Positions 17,407 through 26,060 of a DNA stretch of 35,587 nt are shown in pieces. The position numbers were made by a program, and so were the translations under genes. The DNA is taken from NCBI GenBank assembly GCA_025965795.1, contig JAOPWH010000040.1, positions 1 to 35,587 on the forward strand. The letters run 5' to 3'. Source of the stretch: Blastococcus sp. GTDB lineage: Bacteria > Actinomycetota > Actinomycetes > Mycobacteriales > Geodermatophilaceae. The notes under the pieces were generated by a model. It was not told where the DNA came from and searched no databases. It saw only the letters and a program-made list of their open reading frames with translations. How positions within the stretch are numbered: position 1 is the first letter of the stretch; every line of letters begins with the position of its first letter.

Positions 17407-19653
17407 TCAGCGGCCCGCGGCCACCGGCTCGGGCTGCGGCCCCGGCGAGGCCGGGACGGCACCCAGGCGGGCCCCCTCGATGTCGAGATCGGGCAGGACC
17501 CGGTCCAGCCAGCGGGGCAGCCACCAGGCCGAGCGGCCCAGGAGAGCCATCACCGCGGGCACCAGCGTCATGCGGACGACGAAGGCGTCGACCAGGATGC
17601 CCACGGCCAGGCCGAAGGCGATCGCCTTGACGATGACGTCGTCGATCGTGACGAAGCTGGCGAACACCGAGAACATGATCAGCGCCGCGGCGACGACCAC
17701 CCGCGCGGCGTGGCGGGCACCGGTCACCACGGCGTCCAGCGGAGCGGCGCCGTGCACGAACTCCTCCCGCATCCGCGAGACGAGGAAGACCTCGTAGTCC
17801 ATCGCCAGTCCGAACAGCACGGCCATGAGGATGATCGGCAGGAAGCTGATCACCGGGCCCGTGGCCGCGACGCCGAGCGGGCCGGAGAGCCAGCCCCACT
17901 GGAAGACGGCGACGACGGCGCCGAACGAGGCACCGACCGAGAGCAGGAAGCCGACCGCCGCCTTCACCGGGACCAGGATCGAGCGGAACACCAGCAGCAG
18001 CAGGACGAGGGCCAGGCCCACGACGACCAGGGCGAAGGGCAGCAGTGCGGCGCCCAGCCGGTCGGAGACGTCGATGCCCACGGCGGTCTGGCCGGTGACG
18101 GCGAGGCCGGTGCCGGTCTCCCGCTCGAGCGCGGAGTTCCGGTCGCGCAGCTCGCCGACCAGCGCGTTGGTCGCCTCCTCCTGGGGGCCGCTCTCCGGGA
18201 TGACGGTGACGATCGCCGTCCGTCCGTCGGGGAACAGCGTGGGCGCCGCGTAGGCGACGTCGTCCAGGCCGCCCTCGAACCGTCCGGGCTGTCCGGTCGG
18301 TGTGCCGCCGATCTGGGCGGCGATCTGCTGGACGGTCTGCTGCGCGGTGGCCGGGTCGAGGTCCCGCACCAGCACCACCAGCGGACCGTTGAGGCCGGGT
18401 CCGAAGTACTCGCTGATCAGGCCGTAGGCCTGCCGCTGCGGGCTGTCGGGAGCGGCGGTGGAGTTGTCGGGCAGGGCCAGCTGCAGCTGGGGTGCGGGAA
18501 CGGCGAGCACTGCGAGGCCGGCGAGCGTCAGCAGCACGGTGACCAGCGGCCGGCGGGTGATCAGCCGGGTCCACCGGGCACCGGCGGAGGATCCGGCTCC
18601 GGTCGAACCGGCGTCGGCCCGCTCCCGACGGTCCGCCCGGGAGCCCGGGCGGGGGGCCAGCCGGCGGCCGGCGAATCCCAGGAGGGCCGGTAGCAGGGTC
18701 AGGGCGACGAGGACGGCGACGAGCACGGTGCCCGCGGCGCCGACGCCCATGACCGTGAGGAACGGGATGCCCACCACGGCCAGGCCGGAGAGCGCGATGA
18801 CCACCGTCAGGCCGGCGAAGACCACGGCGGAGCCCGCCGTAGCCGTCGCCCGCGCGGCGGACTCGGCGGGCTCCATGCCGGCGGCCAGCTGGGTGCGGTG
18901 CCGCGACAGGATGAACAGCGAGTAGTCGATGCCGACGGCCAGACCGATCATCAGGGCGAGGGTGGGCGCCGTCGAGGACAGGGTGACCAGGTTGGAGGTC
19001 AGGAGCAGCCCGCCCATCCCGACGGCGATCCCGACCACGGCGGTCACCAGGTTCATCCCCGCGGCCAGCAGGGAGCCGAAGGTGAGTGCCAGCACGAGGA
19101 CCGCCACAGCCACCCCGATGAACTCGGTGGCCCCGATCTCCACCCCGGTCGTGCCGAAGGCGTTGCCGCCCACGGCCACCTCGAGGCCGGCCTTCTTCGC
19201 CGTCGCCGTCGCCGCCTGCAGGGCGTCGAGGCTGCCGTCCTCCAGACCCTCGCGCGCCACCCCGTACTGGACCTGGGCGAGAGCGGCCCGGCCGTCCGGG
19301 GAGACCGCCGAGCTGTCGAACGGGCTGACGACACCGTCGACCTGCGGGGCGTCCTGGGCGGCTGCGACGGTCTGCTCGATCGCCCGGGCGTACGCGGGGT
19401 CGGCGACCGACGAGCCTTCCGGCGCGACGAACACGATCTGGGCACCCGCTCCGCCGGCGCCCGGCGAGGCGGCGTTGAGCAGGTCGAGGGCCTCCTGCGA
19501 CTCCGACCCGGGAATGGTGAACCGGTCGTCGAACGAGCCACCGACGGTGACCAGCAGAGTGACGACGGCGCCGAGGATGACCAGCCAGGCGACCGAGACG
19601 ATGCCGCGACGGCGGTAGGAGGCGCGGCCGAGCCGGGCGAGGAACGAGCTCAT
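17407..19653 (-). CDS. MMPL-family RND transporter
   Basis: 748-residue integral membrane exporter of the MMPL/RND superfamily. Each half has one N-terminal helix, an extracytoplasmic domain and a five-helix bundle. The first helix lies at about 17-38. The paired TM4/TM10-type motifs GIDYSLFILSRHR and AMDYEVFLVSRMREE carry the Asp-Tyr dyads of proton relay. Family substrates include lipids and drugs; the substrate here is unknown. It starts 47 bases after the end of the TetR gene on the same strand, so it is the likely regulated target of that repressor. GGAG lies 13 bases before the ATG, a weak spacing. No periplasmic adaptor or lipoprotein partner is adjacent. Confidence 0.93.
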   Translation of the reverse strand: MSSFLARLGRASYRRRGIVSVAWLVILGAVVTLLVTVGGSFDDRFTIPGSESQEALDLLNAASPGAGGAGAQIVFVAPEGSSVADPAYARAIEQTVAAAQDAPQVDGVVSPFDSSAVSPDGRAALAQVQYGVAREGLEDGSLDALQAATATAKKAGLEVAVGGNAFGTTGVEIGATEFIGVAVAVLVLALTFGSLLAAGMNLVTAVVGIAVGMGGLLLTSNLVTLSSTAPTLALMIGLAVGIDYSLFILSRHRTQLAAGMEPAESAARATATAGSAVVFAGLTVVIALSGLAVVGIPFLTVMGVGAAGTVLVAVLVALTLLPALLGFAGRRLAPRPGSRADRRERADAGSTGAGSSAGARWTRLITRRPLVTVLLTLAGLAVLAVPAPQLQLALPDNSTAAPDSPQRQAYGLISEYFGPGLNGPLVVLVRDLDPATAQQTVQQIAAQIGGTPTGQPGRFEGGLDDVAYAAPTLFPDGRTAIVTVIPESGPQEEATNALVGELRDRNSALERETGTGLAVTGQTAVGIDVSDRLGAALLPFALVVVGLALVLLLLVFRSILVPVKAAVGFLLSVGASFGAVVAVFQWGWLSGPLGVAATGPVISFLPIILMAVLFGLAMDYEVFLVSRMREEFVHGAAPLDAVVTGARHAARVVVAAALIMFSVFASFVTIDDVIVKAIAFGLAVGILVDAFVVRMTLVPAVMALLGRSAWWLPRWLDRVLPDLDIEGARLGAVPASPGPQPEPVAAGR

Positions 19654-19700
19654 GGGACAGAGGTCTCCGGGTTCAGGAGGTGCGGTTCGGGGGTGGTGCT

Positions 19701-20333
19701 TCAGGAGGTGGCGGAGCGGAGAAGCAGGAGGAGTGCCGTGCGCTCGAGATCGGAGGCGGCCCGATCGCTGCTCCGTGCGGTGCCGCCGCCGAGCACCTCA
19801 CGGATGACGACGCCGTCGTGCAGCGCGAGGACGATGCGGGCCAGCCGGTTGGCCGGGACGGAGAGCCGCAGTCCGGCCCGCGACGACGCGGTCTCGACCA
19901 GCGCGGTCAGGCGGCGGTGCAGCTCCTCGGCATGGCGACGGAGCGCGGTGGCCGCTTCCGGGTGCCGGGTGGCGTAGAGGGCGTACTCGGTGTGCACGAG
20001 GACCCAGGTGCGGTCGGCGCGGAACGTGGACAGGCAGCGCTCGACCGCCGCCGTCACCGGGTCCGACTCGTGCTCGATGCCGGTGAGCTGTTGCTCGGCC
20101 AGGGCCAGGTTGCGCTCGGTCTCCCGGGCGAACAGGGCGCCGAAGAGCTCGTCCTTGGTCTTGAAGCTGGAGTAGAACGCACCTCGGGTGAACCCACCGC
20201 GGCGACAGATGTCCTCCACGCTGGCGGCGGCGAAGCCGATCTCCGCGAAGGTCTCCAGTGCCGCGTCGAGGAGTCGCTCGACGGTCTCCGCACGACGCCG
20301 TTTGGGCCGCGAATCGATCTCGTGGACACTCAC
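19701..20333 (-). CDS. TetR family transcriptional regulator
   Basis: 210-residue repressor. The N-terminal helix-turn-helix is clear: RLLDAALETFAEIGF, SVEDICRRGGFTRGAFYSSF and KTKDELFGALF (about 20-65). The C-terminal ligand domain is helical and TetR_C-like (RIVLALHDGVVIREVL). The GTG at 20333 is preferred because a -10 element ends eight bases upstream with no ribosome-binding site, as in leaderless genes. Longer in-frame starts would run through the operator. It lies just upstream of the MMPL exporter on the same strand and probably represses itself and that gene until an exporter substrate binds. Confidence 0.92.
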   Translation of the reverse strand: MSVHEIDSRPKRRRAETVERLLDAALETFAEIGFAAASVEDICRRGGFTRGAFYSSFKTKDELFGALFARETERNLALAEQQLTGIEHESDPVTAAVERCLSTFRADRTWVLVHTEYALYATRHPEAATALRRHAEELHRRLTALVETASSRAGLRLSVPANRLARIVLALHDGVVIREVLGGGTARSSDRAASDLERTALLLLLRSATS

Positions 20334-20341
20334 GATGCAGC

Positions 20342-20347
20342 ACTGTA
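20342..20347 (-). promoter_or_regulatory. -10 element of the tetR-MMPL promoter
   Basis: Read on the minus strand this is TACAGT, matching TANNNT, ending eight bases before the GTG start. It overlaps the left arm of the operator dyad, so repressor binding would block RNA polymerase directly. Confidence 0.5.
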
Positions 20348-20373
20348 TTGGATGCATCAGCGCATCGGATACA
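20344..20373. promoter_or_regulatory. Operator-like inverted repeat for the TetR regulator
   Basis: TGTATTGGATGC (20344-20355) and GCATCGGATACA (20362-20373) form a dyad with 10 of 12 positions paired around a 6-base spacer. It is placed across the promoter 11-40 bases upstream of the tetR start. Length and position suit autoregulation by a TetR dimer or pair of dimers. Confidence 0.65.
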
Positions 20374-20472
20374 CCCACGCATCGAAGACCTCGCGACACC
20401 TGTCGCCCCGAGGGACCTTCGGTACCGGAGTCCCCCGCTCCCCGGGCACGTTCCCCGTGGGAAGTCGCTTCG

Positions 20473-21567
20473 TCAGCGGGGCCAGGCGGCGATGACTGAA
20501 CCGAAGGCAGCGACCGCCTGCTCGAGTTCGCCCACCTCCACGTACTCGTCGACGGCGTGCATGACGGCGGGGGTTCCGGGCCCCCACACCACGACCGGCG
20601 CTCCCCGAACGACCCGGGCCAGCACCGACGCGTCGGTGAAGTACGTGGCCGGGCCGGCGAGGACGGTGCCGGGCAGCGTGGCCACCCATGGGTCGTCGGC
20701 CGGAGTGCTCAGCGGCGGCAGGTCCACGCGCACGTCCACGTCGGCCACCTCGGACTGCGCGCGCCACCACTCGAGGAGCGCGGCACTCTCCCCCACGGTG
20801 CGCATGTCGACGACCACCTCCGCACGGTCGGGCACGACGTTCGGGACGGTGCCGCCCGTCACGACACCCGGATTCCAGGTCTCCGTACCGAGGAAGGGAT
20901 CGGTGCGCAGCGGCAACTGCCCGCCGGCACGGGCCAGCAGGCCGGCCAGGTCGAGGATCGCGTTGTGCCCCCGTTCGGGAGTACTGCCGTGGGCCGCCCG
21001 CCCTGCCGTGCGCACGGCCAGCCAGAGGGCTCCGCGATGGCCCAGCACGACCTGGTTCGCGGTCGCCTCGGGAACGACGACGGCGCCGATCCGCTGGTGC
21101 GCGACGGCCTCGGCGGCCGCCGCGGCTCCCTTGGACCCGATCTCCTCGTCGCTGGTCAACAGCAGGGCCACCGGCGTCTCCGGATCAGCCGCCGCGAGCG
21201 CCGCCGCGGCGGCGGCGAGGCCGGCCTTCATGTCACTGGCCCCACGACCCCATACCCGTGCGCCGTCCAGGTCCGCGCCGAAGGGGTCCCGCCCCCAGGC
21301 GCCGGGATCGGGCACCGGCACGGTGTCGACGTGGCAGGCGAGCAGCAGCTGCGGACGGCCGGGATCCGCCGGGTTCCGCAGCAGCGTCCACGGCTGGTCG
21401 GGGTCCTGCCCGGACGTCGCCTCGAGATGGGGCGCCCGTTCCCGGACGACGTCGGTGACGATGCCCAGCACATCCCGCTGCGGTCCGGCTGCCCCGGAGA
21501 CCGTGGGGCGGGCGACCAGGTCGCGGACCAGCTGGACGGGATCGAGGGCGGAGGAGCCGGCCGTCAT
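20473..21567 (-). CDS. M20 family metallopeptidase / deacylase
   Basis: 364-residue cytoplasmic zinc hydrolase of the ArgE/DapE/CPG2 group. Metal and catalytic residues are visible: His79 and Asp81 in ACHVDTV, Asp112 in GRGASDMKAG, the Glu141-Glu142 pair in TSDEEIGSKG, Glu167 in VVPEATANQ and a C-terminal His in MHAVDEYVEV. The dimerisation lid contains GRAAHGSTPERGHNA. Candidate reactions are removal of an acyl group from an amino acid (acetylornithine, succinyl-diaminopimelate) or dipeptide cleavage. The sequence does not decide. It stands alone between the TetR gene and pgm. AGGA seven bases upstream supports the ATG. Confidence 0.88.
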   Translation of the reverse strand: MTAGSSALDPVQLVRDLVARPTVSGAAGPQRDVLGIVTDVVRERAPHLEATSGQDPDQPWTLLRNPADPGRPQLLLACHVDTVPVPDPGAWGRDPFGADLDGARVWGRGASDMKAGLAAAAAALAAADPETPVALLLTSDEEIGSKGAAAAAEAVAHQRIGAVVVPEATANQVVLGHRGALWLAVRTAGRAAHGSTPERGHNAILDLAGLLARAGGQLPLRTDPFLGTETWNPGVVTGGTVPNVVPDRAEVVVDMRTVGESAALLEWWRAQSEVADVDVRVDLPPLSTPADDPWVATLPGTVLAGPATYFTDASVLARVVRGAPVVVWGPGTPAVMHAVDEYVEVGELEQAVAAFGSVIAAWPR

Positions 21568-21606
21568 GGCCCTATCCTGCGCGCCCCGGACCGTGCGCGC
21601 CCGGTC

Positions 21607-23241
<1,635 letters not shown>

Positions 23242-23292
23242 AGTGCTGATCTTGACCGGAAGGCCTGGTCGGCGCGACCGCTGTCCGCACGC

Positions 23293-23329
23293 CACGCCCC
23301 CGGATCCTCGGGAAGGGCCCGGGGGCGTG
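23293..23329. terminator. GC-rich hairpin after the chemoreceptor relic
   Basis: CACGCCCCCGG (23293-23303) pairs perfectly with CCGGGGGCGTG (23319-23329) across a 15-base loop, 24 bases beyond the stop of the chemoreceptor relic in the direction of transcription. No T-tract follows. It is probably that gene's old terminator, now ending the hydrolase transcript. Confidence 0.6.
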
Positions 23330-23352
23330 CTCCGCCGTGCGCAGGGGACCGC

Positions 23353-23778
23353 TCAGTACTGGAAGCGCTGCACCAGCATCTGGAGCTCGCCCGACATCCG
23401 GGCCAGTTCGCGCGCCGCCTGGCGGGTCTGCGCGACGCCCTCCGTCGTCGTAGCGGCCGCCGTGGCGACCCCGGTGATGCTGTCGGCGATCCGCCCGCTG
23501 CCGGTGGCGGCCTCCCCGACACTGCGGTTCATCTCGGCCGTGGTGGCGCCCTGCTCCTCGACCGCGGAGGCGATCGTGGTCTGGTAGTCGTTGATCTGGC
23601 CGATGATCAGGGCGATCTCCGAGATCGCCGTCGTCGCCCCCGAGGTGTCGTTCTGGATGGCCTCGACGCGGCGGGCGATGTCCTCCGTCGCCTTCGCAGT
23701 TTCCTGCGCCAGCTCCTTGACCTCGTTGGCGACCACCGCGAAGCCCTTGCCGGCCTTTCCGGCCCGTGCTGCCTCGAT
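23353..23778 (-). pseudogene. Chemoreceptor (MCP) 3' relic lacking its first three-quarters
   Basis: The last 141 codons of a methyl-accepting chemotaxis protein, ending MLVQRFQY. They encode the C-terminal arm of the signalling hairpin ([19 protein letters not shown] and onward), but homology stops abruptly at Ile of the [10 protein letters not shown] motif, at base 23778. Sensor, membrane helices, HAMP domain and N-terminal arm are all missing, and no start codon or ribosome-binding site is present. The upstream frame runs into the hydrolase gene, whose stop (23786-23788) is eight bases before the break. The bases at the junction are unusually AT-rich. The relic resembles the chemoreceptor at 1-1366 closely at DNA level over the shared 190 bases. 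Partial deletion, failed recombination between receptors or an assembly join could explain it. Confidence 0.85.
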
Positions 23779-23785
23779 TTGAGTG

Positions 23786-24658
23786 CTAAGACACTTCTGA
23801 CCCTCGGTGGTCCACGCCCGCCGCGGGTTCCACGACGTCGAGGAATCGGCGGAGCGTCTCGAGGAACACCTCGGGCTGCTCGGAGTGCACCCAGTGCCCG
23901 GCGTTCTTGATCCGTACCAGTCTGGTCGCCGGGAACAGCTCGTCCATGCGAGCGCGGTCCTCCGGCAGCACATAGGTGGAGTTCGCGCCGGCGATCCACA
24001 GCACCGGGCCGTCGAACGTCCCGCCGGGAGGCGGTTCGGGGAAATCGCGGAGCCGGCCGAGGTCGCGGGCCAGCGCCTCCAGGTTCAGCCGCCACCGCCA
24101 CCCGCTGTCGGCACCCACGCCGTCGCGGACGAGGCTCTGGAGCAGGAAGGACCGCACCATCCTGCTCGGGACGGCCGCGCGGAGAGCGTGATCGGCGTCC
24201 TCGCGGGTGCGCAGGGTGTGCAGGTCGAGGGCCTGCATGGCGGCGATGTACGCCGCGAAGGGGGAGGCCTCCTCGTCGGGGTCGTCGGTGCGCCCACCGG
24301 ATTCCGGGTAGCCCGTGGGCGCGACGTCGACCACGACGAGCGCGCGCAGCAGTTCGGGGTGGCGCAGTGCGAGCTGCATGGCGACCTTGCCGCCCATGGA
24401 GTGCCCCACCAGGGTGGCCGGCTCCCCGAGGGGCTCCAGCTCGGCCGCGACCAGGTCGGCCATGTCGAGGTAGTCGACCCGGGCGCTCCAGGGCGAGTGC
24501 CCGTGATTGGGCAGGTCGAGCAGGGTCACCCGATGTCGGTCCGCCAGCCCCCGCGCGATCGTGGTCCAGTTCTTGCCCTGGCCGAACAGGCCGTGGACGA
24601 ACACGACCGGAGGGCCGGCGTTGCCGAGGGTGCGGGTGGCCAGCCGGTCGTCGCTCAC
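23786..24658 (-). CDS. Alpha/beta hydrolase (esterase YbfF-like)
   Basis: 290-residue serine hydrolase. VHGLFGQGKNW (21-31) forms the oxyanion hole, DLPNHGHSPW follows, GHSMGG (85-90) is the nucleophile elbow with Ser87, and a late His in GHWVHSEQP completes the triad. A cap-domain segment lies between about 110 and 210. These features best fit the YbfF/acyl-CoA thioesterase-like esterases; the true substrate is unknown. The GTG start overlaps the stop of the upstream metalloprotease gene (GTGA), so the two are translationally coupled. The 3' end abuts the chemoreceptor relic. The last residues (AGVDHRGSEVS) lie beyond the fold and may be partly shaped by that junction. Confidence 0.9.
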   Translation of the reverse strand: MSDDRLATRTLGNAGPPVVFVHGLFGQGKNWTTIARGLADRHRVTLLDLPNHGHSPWSARVDYLDMADLVAAELEPLGEPATLVGHSMGGKVAMQLALRHPELLRALVVVDVAPTGYPESGGRTDDPDEEASPFAAYIAAMQALDLHTLRTREDADHALRAAVPSRMVRSFLLQSLVRDGVGADSGWRWRLNLEALARDLGRLRDFPEPPPGGTFDGPVLWIAGANSTYVLPEDRARMDELFPATRLVRIKNAGHWVHSEQPEVFLETLRRFLDVVEPAAGVDHRGSEVS

Positions 24659-25899
24659 CCGGTGATCACGACTGCCGTCTGTCGTGTCGTGCTGTCGTAG
24701 GTGATGTACCCGTGCTGGAAGGTGCTGCGCTGGCCGCCGGGCACCACCTGAACCCCGCTGACCGGATAGCCCAGGCGGCCACGCTCGTAGGACTCCTCCG
24801 CCCACCGGGCGAAGACCGGCCCGTAGATCTCGTGCGCCCCGGTCGCCGGCGACCAGAACACCGCGCCGCCACCGCTGCCCGAGAAGCGGCTGAAGCGCCC
24901 GACCCCGTCGCCGGCAACCGTGGTGTCGCCGGTCGGATAGGCCAGGGGACCGCCGGATCCGCCGGTGGCGCGGTAGACGCGGTCGATGTCGCCGTGGGTC
25001 TCGTGAATCCCGGTCGCCGGGCCCCAGGTGATCGTGCCGCCATGGAAGGAGCTGTACCGGCCGCGGCCATCGGCGGTGGCCTTCGTGTCGGCCACCGGGA
25101 AGCCAAGCGGCCCGACGCTGCCGCCGGTGGCGCGGTAGAGACGGTCGATGTCGCCATGGGTCTCGTGCGCGCCGGTTCTGGTCGACGAGTGGAGCGTGCC
25201 TGCCTGGAAGCTCTGGTAGCGCGCGGTCCCCCCGGCCGGCTGCTCCCAGGTGATCGCCGCCCCGAGGACGCTGCGCTCCTGGCCCATCGCGCGGTACTTC
25301 TGCTCGATCGCCGACCACGCGACCCCGACGCCCATGTTCCGGCCGACCTGCTCCCGCTCGGCGATGAGTGGCCATACGTTGGCGCGGCACCCCTGCAGGT
25401 CCTTGGACTGCTGCTGCATGACCGCGGCCATGCGTCCTGCGACCGCACAGGTGGCGTGCCCCAGCCCCAGCCAGTGCCCGACCTCGTGCAGGATCACGTA
25501 CTGCCGGTAGAGCGCCGGCCCGTGCGGCCAGGTCGCGGTGGCCAGGCGCCAGCGATCGTCGTTGATGTAGACGTTGCGACCGACCCGGCAGCTCCACTCC
25601 GCGCTGCACGACGGCGAGGCGGCGGCGATGACGCTCGGCGAGGCCAGGATCAGGCTGAAGTCACTGACGGCGGAGACCCGCTCGAGGGCCAGTGAGCCGC
25701 CCAGATTCCACCCGCGCGGGTCGGCGAAGGTCTGCGCGGCGACGGCGGCGAACTCGCTCAGGTTGCCGGCGACGGCGCCCTGGGACGAGACCGTGTACGT
25801 GACGGTGCGCGCGGCGGCCTCGGCCCGGGGAGCGCCCGGTACCAGGAGCACCGCGGCGGCGACGGCGGCCACCATCAGTGCGCGCCGGTACGCGGCCAT
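24655..25899 (-). CDS. Secreted DUF3152 metalloprotease with LGFP repeats
   Basis: 414 residues. A signal peptide (basic MAAYRRAL, hydrophobic core, cleavage near residues 28-30) precedes a DUF3152-type zinc protease domain (about 35-185). The motif HEVGHWLGLGH (138-148) gives HExxHxxGxxH, and AVMQQQS is a possible Met-turn. At least four LGFP repeats follow (about 195-410), visible as GPLGFPVAD, GPLAYPTGD and RLGYPVSG, each paired with a GGTITW- or HETHG-like strand. LGFP repeats are associated with cell-envelope attachment. The protein is probably an exported wall-bound peptidase. GAGGTGAGG before the ATG is a good ribosome-binding site. The overlapping hydrolase gene is co-expressed. Confidence 0.85.
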   Translation of the reverse strand: MAAYRRALMVAAVAAAVLLVPGAPRAEAAARTVTYTVSSQGAVAGNLSEFAAVAAQTFADPRGWNLGGSLALERVSAVSDFSLILASPSVIAAASPSCSAEWSCRVGRNVYINDDRWRLATATWPHGPALYRQYVILHEVGHWLGLGHATCAVAGRMAAVMQQQSKDLQGCRANVWPLIAEREQVGRNMGVGVAWSAIEQKYRAMGQERSVLGAAITWEQPAGGTARYQSFQAGTLHSSTRTGAHETHGDIDRLYRATGGSVGPLGFPVADTKATADGRGRYSSFHGGTITWGPATGIHETHGDIDRVYRATGGSGGPLAYPTGDTTVAGDGVGRFSRFSGSGGGAVFWSPATGAHEIYGPVFARWAEESYERGRLGYPVSGVQVVPGGQRSTFQHGYITYDSTTRQTAVVITG

Positions 25900-26060
25900 G
25901 CCTCACCTCGTCGCGGTCGTCGTGAGCGGACAACGTAACGCCGTCCGCGGCACCGGGGCAGACGCCTCTGCTCCCTGTGGATGAGACGGCGCCCTGTGGA
26001 GCGCCTCCCTGGGACCGTCGGACCCGCGCCCTACCGTCGGCCGCGGACCCAGGAGGTGAC

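Noticed and set aside
20473-21567. M20 peptidase as the missing third gene of the NAGGN system
   Set aside because: The usual partner is an M42-family peptidase, and this gene is 11 kb away with no operon link.
23781-23789. GAGTGCTAA, a CIRCE (HrcA operator) half-site
   Set aside because: The matching TTAGCACTC arm nine bases away is absent and no chaperone gene is near. It lies at the chemoreceptor-relic junction and is probably chance.
25973-26000. Direct repeat CCCTGTGGA, including TGTGGATGA resembling a DnaA box
   Set aside because: Only two copies, each mismatching the actinobacterial DnaA box, with no AT-rich region or dnaA/dnaN. Not an origin.
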